Positions 22,296 to 33,700 of a stretch of 64,000 nt of DNA are shown piece after piece; within the stretch, counting starts at the first letter, position 1; every line of letters starts with the position of its first letter. The DNA lies in assembly GCA_025093555.1 (NCBI GenBank), contig JAIWNF010000035.1:124001-188000 (forward strand), given 5' to 3'. Made by a program: the position numbers and the translations under genes. This DNA is from Circinella umbellata. Taxonomy: Eukaryota > Mucoromycota > Mucoromycetes > Mucorales > Lichtheimiaceae. The notes under the pieces are model-generated. The model ran no database searches, was not told the origin of the DNA, and saw only the letters and a list, made by a program, of their open reading frames with translations.

Positions 22296-23850
22296 AGATT
22301 CCCTCTCTTCATTTACCCTATTCTTTAATTATTATTTTTCTTTGTTTTATATATATTTCTATACTTTATATTTCTATACTTTATACGTTACTTGTCTAGT
22401 TAATTACTTTATTATTTATCCTACTATTCAGATTTCTTTTTTCTGCTATGTTATATAAATGTACTTTTTTTTACCAATTTTACAAAACATAAACTTGAAA
22501 TTTGTATACCTCTGTGTATCTCTCTATACTATGTTATATTACCGTCGATATGCTTTATTGCATCTTGTTGACATAAAGAAAAAGTATTCAAGCTATTGAG
22601 AATTCATAGGTTGTATCATGTTCCAATGTATGATTATTTTTTTCTGTTTCGAATCGTTGTACAACGCAATATAAAAGTATATTGTCTTTTTACTTAAATT
22701 GCAATCAAAGTAATTTACTTTTTACTCTTTCCAATTTACAATAACTTACCACATTTGGACCACAACTTTAGCTAAGCCCATAGTATACGTGAACATATAC
22801 TATATAAAATGGTTGGTCTTTTTTAATGTGCACTGAAATTATTTTCGTACATTATAAGTTTTAAAATATATTATCAGAAAGATTGCGGCTTCCGACTGTA
22901 TGGCGAAGTATCAACTACTTGCGTATCTCCAACTATAGACAATGTTGCTGATTGTACCTAGTTCAATGTATTTTCTTGTTGCATGTAGTCGACGCTTGAA
23001 CATGACAGATACTTCGCTTAATTGACCCTAATATCCGAATAACAAAATGACAATATTCGAATAGACCTGCTCAAATATTACAATATATCTTTCTTCTTTC
23101 CGTGTATGACGGAATAAAATTAACGACAGCAATTTAAGCATTTTGTAACAGTTTTTTATTTACATAACTACAGGTAGCACGTAAATGACTGGATTAACTG
23201 ACCTCGATAGACAAGTAAAAATCATGATTGCTCAGATACAGGTATATTTCAGTTCATTCCACATATTATAAATACACGCTCGAGCACTACAAAAATCAAC
23301 AATATTTATACGCACGCAGAACATTTATTTTTCAATTGCTGCTGTGGTGAGAAAGGATATAAAAAATACTCACCTGCTGAAGATGGATATCTACGTGCCA
23401 GTTCTTCATAATAAGCTAAATATATACTAGCGAATGTGTATAAAGTTCAGGAATAGTAGTAAACCTTTATACACTTAATTACATTTAGCCATATATTTTT
23501 TTACATTCACCTATTGTTGAAGTATGTATTTCTGCAAGTGATTCTATATAGATTTATCCAGCACTAATACCAATGCCGAATTTATCGATCTAAGCCCTTA
23601 TGCTACTACTCACTACATTATTCGGTCTATAAATATATTAATTCTAACTCTCTTTAATGGAAAAGAAAGAATACAATGCAAATTTTCACACCGAGTAACA
23701 AAAATGCTCCCTAAATAATGTAATAAACTCGATTATTATTATTATTAGCAACAATGAATTATTGAAAAAAATGCCCCCCTTTAATTTTTTTTTTAAAAAA
23801 AAAAACCAAAAAAACAAATTGCTAATCAGAAGAAAAGAATGATTTGAACC
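22296..23850. other. AT-rich intergenic region
   Basis: 3' flank of the protease gene and ~1.5 kb of AT-rich sequence up to the tRNA gene. Open frames are short and background-like. Nothing else can be supported. Confidence 0.6.
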
Positions 23851-23922
23851 GATCTTGATGGGACTCGAACCCACAATCTCCAGATTCGAAGTCTGGCGCC
23901 TTATCCATTAGGCCACAAGATC
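23851..23922 (-). tRNA. tRNA-Arg (anticodon TCG)
   Basis: The 72-nt minus-strand sequence folds as a standard tRNA. Acceptor stem GATCTTG pairs with CAAGATC; the D-arm is TGGCCTAATGGATAAGGC; the anticodon stem-loop is CCAGA-CTTCGAA-TCTGG with anticodon TCG; the T-arm contains GGTTCGAGTCC, a good box B. There is no intron and CCA is not encoded. TCG reads CGA Arg codons (and other CGN by inosine-free wobble limits). Confidence 0.95.
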
Positions 23923-24842
23923 CTGTTGTGATTGTTCATGTCAGACATGATTGGTATGGCATGCCAATATTATAATTATAATATTATTTGATGTAGTTTT
24001 TAGTATTATTATTAAACCGATTTTCATTTAGCATTTTTTAATATTATTATACGAAACCCTCTTTTTCTTAATTTATTACTATATAGTAGTTAACCTTTTC
24101 TATATATTATATTATAATTTAAGGTATTATATATTTTATACTAACACTGTAGAAATAGTTTAGATTAAATATAGAGTATAAGTAAGAAAGAAGTACCAGT
24201 TAAAAAGTAGGTAATTTGAAAAATTACTCAGTCTAATAGGTTAAAAAGAGGATTAAAAAATGGTGTATTTTTCTTAATAAGACCATTAAAAAAAAGTTGA
24301 TAAAAACTAAGAGCTTTTTTCACCAGTTTAATACCTTTTTTAACCAAAGTAACATTTATATAATTTTTATAATTATTATTATTTTATTCTATATTTATCT
24401 ATTATATATATAGTATCTTTTTTTTTTTTGCTATAAGAATATAAAAAAATATTACTTGGTATATATTAAAATAAAGATAAGAGGTGTCAATTAAGTAGTA
24501 TATATTATATAATAATAAACAGTAGACCAAAATAAACAATTTAACTAATCATTTATTATTTTTTCCCTAATAATAATAGTTTGTTGCAGCTGATTTTCTA
24601 TCAGAAAAAAAAAATGATATACACAAGTTAGTCTATTATTTATATGGGCTGTTTATTATATTGGATTATTTTAGTGTATAGTAGTCTAAGTAATGTATTT
24701 CAATAAAGACTTTACCTTAAGATATTAAAGTGCATTAGAAATTGTTGTCTTATTTAAAAAAAAAAAAAATTAAGCAGCGACGACGACGTGCAAAAACCCC
24801 CTTTTTTTCAACTTTTCTACACACAACTGTTTTATATAAATT
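23923..24842. other. AT-rich intergenic region
   Basis: Extremely AT-rich sequence with many TTATTA/TAATAA runs. It includes the tRNA 5' flank and the promoter of the proteasome chaperone gene. No gene is seen. Confidence 0.6.
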
Positions 24843-26128
24843 ATGGTGAGGTTACCCATTCTTTTTTTTTTTTTTTTTCAAATTATGAATTTATTGAATT
24901 TAGTTACAAGTAAAATAATATATTGAAATTGTTACGTATACAATATTTAGGATCTTGATTCGAGCTTTCCTAGTGCGCCTGTTCGTTATGCTTTTGACGA
25001 TGACGAAAGTGATTCCGAAATGGACGTTTCTTCTTCTACCACCAGTAAGACTGTTTCTGTTGATATTGGGTTAACAACTCCCCTTGCAGGAGATAAATAT
25101 ACATTGGTGGTCGGTTTGAAAGGTCCCGGTAGTCTTTATGTCAAAGCATTAGAGAATGGCGTTGGTGCTGCAGGCAAAATCACGGTTAAGGTATTAATTT
25201 ATATTGGGTGTGTGTTACGCGTCGTTGTCGTCGCTCAAAAAAAAAAGGTAAATTCAGAAGAGCTTACGTATATTTATATTTAATATTGAATTTTATAGAT
25301 CGAGGAGAAAGAGAAGTCAACACAGACAAAAGAATACCCTATTTCTCTTTTAGCACCTGACGTTCTTGGTGTTTCATTTCAAAATGATGTTGTAGAAGAT
25401 GATCAAGTGTATTCTGTCGCAAAGCCTGTATTAGAATTAATTGCTGAACGTGTAAAAAGGTAACGGAAGAGTGATTCATATATCAGTAAAAGATAAAGAG
25501 AGCCGAAAACTCATTTAATTTATCTTATTTATTGAAATAAAAAAGTGTCGTAATCTTGGATGGTATCCCAGGTGCTGAATATTTTCATATCGGTGATCGT
25601 GATGATCTTGCTCCTCCTTGTTTGCGGATACTACAAACCTCTGCTTCTCAACCAGTATGTATATAGTTATCCGGATTTGTGGCAAAAAAGGGCCCTGGGG
25701 GATAATAGTAATTATAATAATAGTAGTAATAGTACGATAATGTACTAAAAATCTTTTATTATATTATTAGGTGACTGGATTAAAATCAATCGAAGCACCC
25801 AATATGCTTAAAGGGCTAGCAGCTGCATTTGTATCTTTGGTAATTTTTTTTTTCCATCTATTCAAGTAAAAAGTTATTTTTTTTTGTTGGAACACTTTTT
25901 TTGATACTTGTATTGTTTTAGTGCGAAGTGAAGAATATTCCCTGTTATACATTAGTTACCATGCAAGAATATTATCTTGGTAAACCCATCGTTACCTTGG
26001 AAACTGTTGAAGCATATATTACTGGATTGAAGAGGATTGGATTGGACAAATTAGTATATAAAACAACAGATATGGAAGTTTTGTTAAAGACCGAAAGTAG
26101 TGGTTCAGTAAATCGTTTATATCTTTAG
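24843..26128 (+). CDS. Proteasome assembly chaperone 1-like (PSMG1/PAC1)
   Basis: Exons 24843-24845 (ATG alone), 24951-25190, 25299-25459, 25546-25654, 25771-25839 and 25922-26128 join in phase to 262 residues. The order of blocks fits PSMG1/Pba1, which with its partner guides assembly of the 20S proteasome alpha ring. It runs from an acidic N-terminus (AFDDDDESDSEMD), through a central beta-rich domain with VVILDGIPG, to a C-terminal part with LQTS...LEAP-like spacing, AAAFVSLCEVKNIP and VTLETVEAY. The ATG-only first exon (ATG followed by GTGAGG, then AG|GATCTTG) is required because no other in-frame ATG precedes the acidic region. The first in-frame ATG otherwise is at 25020, inside that region. 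Family assignment is moderate, by motif spacing only. Confidence 0.75.
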
Positions 26129-27338
26129 TTTTATTTAGCATTCTTCTCTCCCCCTACTACTCAGCAATCATAACACGAAGGGGCTTTTATGTGTATGTGT
26201 ATGTATATACAATGTATGAAATAATATTAGTAGTATATAAATGTCATGATTTTTCGTCTCATGGAAAGATTCATGCAAAAATTTTCGCTTTATATTTTAA
26301 ATTATTTGTACCTCCTCTCGTTTTTTTTTCGCAACATACTAATCAGCTCAAAAGTACTGGTTTATATTCTACTGCATCGTTTTTCATTTTCCTCTGTTCT
26401 CTCTATATATACCAAGAAAAAAATAAAGAATTCTTCAGATTATTGTGCTAGGCTGTCAAATATTGCTCTTCATTTGACATAATTTTATATTGATTTGGCC
26501 AGGAATACTTCTATCAAGAAATCATGGAATGTCTTGGATACTCGAAAATAACTGATGCTGTAGTTACTGTATTACCCTTAGAGCTTTTATTACTTTCATC
26601 CGGAAAGCCTTGGAGTGCAAGGGATTGTCTTCTCAATAAACTACCGTAGGTATTATTGTCTGAAAAATAAATATGACGTATTCCATACTTCTGGGTGGTG
26701 CCTTTTTTCTTCTTCTTCAAAAATGAGATAATATATAGTAAACGAGTGGTTGAAAAGAAATTTAATAAATAAAAGTGCCATACTATCATAAAAAACAATT
26801 AGTGTACATATATGGGTTCCTGTTTCGCACAATAGAAAATAAGAAGTGTGTGTGTGTGTATCTGTTATCGAAATATGATTGAATTAGATGAGCGGAATAA
26901 AAAACCACTTTCTCCTTTTTTTCTTTAACTGGATTAACAATAGTTGTTGTCAAAGAGAAAACACTATACAGTTAGTGATAATAGATATAAAATTACAGTT
27001 AATTTTTTTTTTTAAAAAAGGTACATATTCATTTACATTAAGGTCGTTGCCGCTTATATATAATTTTCTCACAAGAAAAAAAAATATTTTTTTTTTATAT
27101 TTCGTACACGGTGATTGAACACGGTGGAGGTAATTTTTTTTTTACTCGGTGAAATGACACTTTTTTATATAGTGACTGGGGGGAACAAATAGAGAGCTTT
27201 GATCCCTTTTTCCCCAATTCAATCGTCCTGGAAATTTCCGCCGGTTCAATCCGTTTTTCGGGCTTTCACCTTTCTCTTTACTTTTTTCCCTTTCTCTCTC
27301 TCACTTTTTTTTTTTTTTTTTGCAACAAAAGAAAAACA
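26129..27338. other. Intergenic region with one coding-like island
   Basis: Mostly AT rich, ending in a CT-rich tract (27265-27320) just before the lipoyl synthase start. It holds a 48-codon coding-like stretch at 26503-26649, listed separately. Nothing else is supported. Confidence 0.5.
26503..26649 (+). other. Orphan coding-like stretch
   Basis: After an AG at 26501-26502 there is an open frame of 48 codons to a TAG. It has balanced composition (Glu, Leu, Gly, Pro, Trp; includes LLLLSSGKPWSARDCLLNK), unlike the Phe/Ile/Asn/Lys-rich noise nearby. No partner exon or start could be found. It may be an exon remnant of a lost gene. Confidence 0.25.
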
Positions 27339-28232
27339 ATGCTTAGAGCTTCTCAAGTGTATTGTCGATCACCTTTAGTAGCAAGGGCTACACCTGCTTT
27401 GGTAAATAATAATAATAGTAATAACGGAAGAAGAAGCTATAGAATATTAATATTGGGTATATTTTGTTGTTGTGGGGTATGTTTATTACCGTTGGGGGTG
27501 GAATAGTTTAATCAATTACGAACCAATGCCACAGCCGTTTCGGATTCACCTTCTTCGTCCAAATCGTCAACGTCTAAGCTTAGTAAACTTCGTGAACGAC
27601 TTGCTTCTGAGGATGCTCAAGCTGGTTTAGACGAGTTTGTTAATCCTGGCCATACTGGTAAATTGACACCTCAAGAAGCTTTGGAACTTAGGGAAACTGT
27701 TGTTGAATCTGGGAAAAAGGTGAAAACCACCAAATTGTAAGTTATTATTATCAATGCAGTTGCTTGGTTACTCGATTACTCTGGAAGGTTAGAGAGAAAG
27801 AAACAAAGGACTTACAGTTGAAGTATAATAGGAAACAACCTCGTTTACCAGATTGGTTAAAAACTGATATTCCTGCGGGGCAAAACTTTTCCAAAATCAA
27901 AAAAGATTTACGTGGTCTTAAGCTTCATACTGTTTGTGAAGAAGCTCGTTGTCCAAACATCAGTGACTGCTGGGGTGGTGGCGAACATCAAACAGCTACA
28001 GCTACTATCATGTTGATGGGTGATGAATGTACTCGAGGTTGCCGATTTTGTTCTGTAAAGACAAATCGCAAACCACAAGCATTAGATCCACATGAACCTG
28101 AACATACTTCAGAAGCTATAAGTCGTTGGGGTCTTGATTATGTTGTTCTTACTAGTGTGGATCGTGATGATTTGACAGATGGTGGTTCAAGTCATTTTGC
28201 AGAAACAATTCGAAAAATCAAACAAAAGTGAG

Positions 28233-28264
<32 letters not shown>

Positions 28265-28910
28265 CTGTTTACTTCATTGTATGTACATATAAACATCGTT
28301 ATCATATATCAAATTTCATATTAATCTCATTCTCTTGATTTTTCTTTTTAATAGGGCACCACATATTTTGGTTGAATGTCTTACAGGTGATTTCGGTGGC
28401 TCATTGGATTGTGTTGAAACTGTAGCTAAATCTGGATTGGATGTTTATGCACATAATATTGAAACAGTTGAAGCTCTTACACCTTATGTTCGTGATCGCC
28501 GTGCTGGATTCCGTCAATCATTGACCGTATTGAAACGTGCCAAGGAAGTTCAACCCGATTTACTTACCAAATCATCCATTATGCTTGGTTGTGGTGAAAC
28601 AGATGAAGAAGTACTTCATGCATTGGAAGAATTACGAAAGGCAGATGTTGATGTGGTGACATTGGGTCAATATATGCGTCCTACAAAACGACATATGAAG
28701 GTACATGAATATGTGACACCTGAAAAGTTCAAGCATTGGGAAACAAAGGGTAATGAATTAGGTTTCAAGTATGTTGCTAGTGGACCCCTTGTACGATCCA
28801 GTTATAAGGCTGGCGAATTTTATATTAGTAACATGCTCAAGAACAAAAAAGCATCAGTAGGTCAAGTTGCTGCTGTTGAATCTCCATCTTCCTCTACTGA
28901 AGCTTTATAA
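27339..28910 (+). CDS. LIP5: Lipoyl synthase, mitochondrial
   Basis: Exons 27339-27401, 27507-27736, 27793-28227 and 28355-28910 give 427 residues. This radical-SAM enzyme inserts two sulfurs into octanoyl groups on lipoate-dependent enzymes (PDH, KGDH, glycine cleavage). Both iron-sulfur sets are present: C146-x4-C151-x5-C157 ([12 protein letters not shown]) for the auxiliary sulfur-donor cluster and C177-x3-C181-x2-C184 (CTRGCRFC) for the SAM cluster. The conserved RSSY near the C-terminus is also present. Exon 1 encodes an Arg/Ser-rich mitochondrial presequence. For intron 2, the nearest AG would leave only 23 bp; the AG at 27791-27792 gives a 56-bp intron and keeps the frame, so I used it. 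Sequence similarity to LIAS/Lip5 is unmistakable across exons 3-4. Confidence 0.97.
28233..28264 (+). repeat. (ATT)n microsatellite in lipoyl synthase intron 3
   Basis: About ten TTA/ATT units directly after the GTGAGT donor; length is likely to vary between strains. Confidence 0.9.
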
Positions 28911-29273
28911 TTTTCTTTTCGCTTATTTCATCTCTTTCGGTCCATTCATCCCATTTCTATCCAATCCCTATACACTCAGACTACTCACGCACAAACACAC
29001 ACATATTTATATATTATATAACGTAATAGATCCCCATACGCTTGACACTTTCATAAATATTCTTTTTCTTTACTTTTTTCAACTCTTGCACTCTTCTTTT
29101 TTGTTTCATTTTTTTTCGTTGTACTTTTTTTTTCTCCTTTTTTTTCACAAATTCATATTATATAAAATAATTACTTTTTTTTTTCGGTTACTGATCACGA
29201 TAATAATAATAATAATAACAATCTATTTACAAAAATAATATAATGATACTAAATAATGTATATTGTGCATATA
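28911..29273. other. Convergent 3' intergenic region
   Basis: T-rich 3' flanks of lipoyl synthase and of the VTT-domain gene. No gene is seen. Confidence 0.6.
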
Positions 29274-30734
29274 TTACAACTTGTAATATCGTCTTACAAA
29301 AACTGGAATAAGAGCTACAATAGCTACTGCAACAAGACAAGTAACATTTGTAGGAGTGACAAGCTGTAATTCATCAGATGATGATAACCTATCTAACGCG
29401 GCACCAGCTTGCACGTGAATAAACGAAGGAGGTGCGACTCCTGCAATAATACACAAATAAATAAATAGAAAAAATAGAAAAGATATCAGTAAAACATTTT
29501 TTCTTTTCTTTCTCACATTATCATGATGTATTTTATTTTCATTATTATTTTTGGATGATAAATTATTATCAAACCTACCAATAAAGGTCCCCCAAAAGAA
29601 GGCCCCGATCGGTACTTGAAGATGGGGGGCTCCCAAATTAATGGTCCAATTGGGCGGAAGCGGTGCAATGCGCAGAACAACCATATAATTGAGCATGTGT
29701 TGTTTATGGTTCACAAGTTGTTCATTCCATTTAGCAATTCTATCACCAATAAGATGTACAACAGCAACAGAGCCTAGACTAGCTGAAATCAGGTATGCTA
29801 CTGTAGATCCAATGGCTGAACACTATATAATGTGTATATAAAGTTTCTTTTCTGTCAATATATGTAATTTTGCATAAAAGAATAAAACTACCAAAATCAT
29901 TTCAATTGCTCTTTATAATACATTACAATGGAAACAGTAAATAATGTCAGCCAGAAATTGAATAGAGCACCGCCTAGAATTGATAGCCACATGGAACCTG
30001 GAACTGAGAAACTTTGAAGACTATAATATAAAATGATTTTTTTTTTTTCGCACACCATATAAAGAGTAATTGTTTTAGTATTTCTTTTTTTTTTCTCCAA
30101 ATTTACCAGATGGTTTTCTCACCCAATCATCACGTTCGCCCTCACATTATATATGTTATACATCGAAGAAAACGAAACTTACTAAACATAGGTAGCGAAA
30201 TAAGTGATATATACATTTATAAAGTGATTATCAATATAATTTGAAAGAATTTCATTTAATCTTCGTAATTCTTTAAGATTTTTTGGAAATTTCAATGCGT
30301 CTTCATCCTCTCTAATTAAAGCAAATAAATAGATAGTAATAAGTCCCAGTAAGAAAAATCATTAGCATATAATCATATATAAAACAATAATTAATTTGTT
30401 GCATTAATACTAATACTAATACTAATAATAATAATAATGATACATACGGTCCAACAGACGGTAAATTCAATTTCAATAGAGCAATTTCTAAACCAGTAAA
30501 TATAACGAAAAATATAACTAGCATAATGATAGACCGTAAATAAGCTTTGCTTCGTAATGTCCGCCATATTGTCGTCTTTTGTTCTACTTCTTCGATAGTT
30601 TTTTGAATAGTAGGATCATGACCATTTTCAAGTTCATTTACTGTTCTTGTAGTTATTTCTGTGTAAGATTGAATTCGTTGTTGCTGTTCTTCTTCAGGTG
30701 AAGAAGGTAAAAGTGGAGTACGATCGTTTGACAT
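29274..30734 (-). CDS. TMEM41/VTT-domain membrane protein
   Basis: Exons 30734-30448, 30311-30183, 30020-29927, 29822-29579 and 29440-29274 join in phase to 306 residues. A cytosolic polar N-terminus (~65 residues) precedes the first helix (70-90). The conserved VTT/DedA core follows: VPGSMWLSILGGALF, then LRIAPLPPNWTINLGAP, then GVAPPSFIHVQAG. This matches animal TMEM41A/B more closely than the Tvp38 group. TMEM41B is an ER lipid scramblase needed for autophagosome formation and lipid mobilisation; a similar ER role is inferred here. The PPNW and APPSF signatures are intact. The (AAT)-rich run at 30410-30440 is intronic. Confidence 0.9.
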
Positions 30735-33700
30735 TTCTAATTTAAGCTTTATAAAAAAAAGAAAAGCAAGAGAAAGAAAGAAAGAAGAAGTAAAAAAAAA
30801 GAAAAAAAAAAGAGAGAAAGAGAGGGAGAGAGGGAAGAGAAGGGCGGAATTGGGTTATATTTTTTGGGGGGTTGTTGTTGATGTTAAAGTAAATAGCAGG
30901 ATATATAATTACTGCAGACCTAAAAGAACTTATTTAGTATTATTATTTTATTAGACGACAAGAACGAATTGGTTAAACCGGAATTTCCTAAATGCCGGCC
31001 CCGCTGCTATAGTTTCATGGGGGGTGATGAGAGGGGAGTGAATGTAGTAAGGCTACCAAGGGTTAAAATAGGAAATTCACCCGTTTTAACATTTATAATT
31101 TGGAAATGAAACATGGGGGGAATTTTTCAATTGATACCTTTTTTTTTTATTATATATAAAAAGTAACATCATATTTTTTTTAATTATATTTATTAATGTT
31201 ATCCTTTCAATATACTGTGACAGTAATTGAAGCAGCTTAATACTAATAACAACAACTGAATATATATAAATATATATAAAACTCGCCTCGTCGGTAAATA
31301 ATTTATCTCTTAAGTTTAGTAAATAGTAATTGCATTACGTGTATATAATAACGATGGTAATGAATAAGTATTATTAGAGTTTGTATATTTTTTTTTGATT
31401 TTTCATATAACAAAAAAAAAATGCTGGGCATGTGATTATTAAAGAAAAAGGTCAATGCTCAGCAGTTGAATTTCATTTTTGTACAACAATCGTAATATTA
31501 TAGACCGGTTCTCTCAAAGGTCTTAATGGTAGTATGACCTTATTTCGCTTTGTTTCCGTTGAAAAAAAGCAATATTTTTTGTGTGATTCAAAAGATGCGA
31601 GAAAGGGGAGGAGTGACATTTGTTGCAATACAACAAGTATATTCATTTCTTAATAATAATAAAATAATTGAAGATTATATATCTATCGAACTTTGTATAT
31701 AATATGATGCATTGGTTTGATAACCAGAAAAAAATAGTAACTTGATTTATCATTATGTTATACATAGTATTACTCCATGAAGAAGAATGCATGTTAGAGA
31801 CTATTTTGAACCCTCATACAAAAATAATATGATGCTCGTAATTTACAGTTACTAGACCTTATATCATCAATAAAGATATTATAACAAAATATTGTTGTAG
31901 TGATCATCGATTTTTTTATGTCAATTTGTTTTATTGTATTCATTAATCATAGTATCATAGAACTAGTTACTCGCTGTTGTGATGAGATGGTAGTAGATCA
32001 TGTCTATCTTTATTTTTAGTTAAAAGCAAATGATATCATCCTTGTTTCATACGTTTTCCTACTACTTGCCATACAAAATGGACCACGTATTCTTAAGCTT
32101 GTTCTGATGATTATTGTATTAGAGGATTTAAATACAGTGAGTTTATATATATACTATCTGTGGATATAGCTAAAGAATTTTCTTTGTCTGTGCTCACACG
32201 TGAACCAGTTGATTTTATCATGTTGTTCTTTTTGACAGTTGCCAATAGTATCCGATGAGCATTATGTATTATGAAGTAGCAATATCATTTATATATTTTT
32301 TATTAAGATTTACAATTAAAGAGTGATTGACATGAGAGATTGTTATATGTAATTGACATGCTGTGTTGTGTTTCAAAATTTATTATGTATGACCCAAAAC
32401 ACAAAGTAGATAAAAAAGATCGTGATTGATTACCAAAGTAGGTAACAAGCCGAAATAAATTCGGAATGCCATCGGAAATGCCGCTTGCTAGTTACATTCC
32501 AAAGCCTTGTCAACAACTTGTATTAAAATGTATTGGATCAAATATTTTGTTGTAAGCATCACGTAAAAAGTAATAGTACTCAATACTATTCAGATAGTAA
32601 TTTTTTCAGATCATGAATGGAAAACCACAATCTCTACAAAATTATCTTACTATATGATGTGTCGGCTGAAATATAGAAAATAATTACCAATAGTTAAATA
32701 ACAGAAAGACTATGCCGTATGAAAAAATATCTGAATGTTCTTTGTAGCATATAATATCAGAATAGTGCGCTTTTGATGGCGGATTAATATGTGTAGTAGT
32801 TGTTACTAATGGTCCATGAGCGAAACGATTCACTACACAAAGATCACCATGAAAAGTTGTTTTCTTTATTGTTGACGATCGCTTCTCTACAAAAATGTTG
32901 CACTTCGTTAGTAAACGATTCAGACTATGAAGTAAGCATTGTGATATGAATACATATTTTCCCTTTAAGAATGTGGTTTTATCTTACCTCTTTATTATCA
33001 TCAAAATAATGATTAATGACTGAAATATCACCCAAAGACGCCAAGGACGGTAGCCCACCCAAGTCCAGTTACCCCATCCGCTATTTTCCCTTGTCGTTCC
33101 CCAGAGTCCTGATATGGCTGCTTCTCCTAGTAGGTCACTTGATATAATAAAAAGGTCCAAATTATATTAGTATTCAAGCACAAATAAATAAACTGGCTTT
33201 TCTTTTCTTAAAAGAATATTATTTATATCTTACCACCATGTGGCTCTTGAAGCCCAATCGCTGATCAATATGCACCCTTATTATTTCGATACTTGGAGCA
33301 AAGTAGCACGTACGTACTACTCCATCATGGGGTATATCCGCCAATACGCCAAGCTGGTTAAGGTCCAAGCATAAAGCAATCCCAAGCGACATGGTCCCCC
33401 AACTATGATGGATACGAACGTACCTCACAGAAGATGCCCCGCCTGATCATTCAGATAAGACTCATAACCTCACGCACGGAGATCAGATTCTTATTAGAAC
33501 ACCAAGATAATAGCTAAGATTCCTCTTATCCCAACCTCTCATGCACAAGGCCCAAGAAATTGAAACCAGATTCGTCAAACAAATCGGTTAAGCCGCTTGG
33601 TGCTTTTATTATTATTTATGTCTTCTTTTTCTACTAAAAAAATAATGACAAAAAAACATATGTTTTTGATTAGTATTGTATTGGTAGTGAAATACATTGA

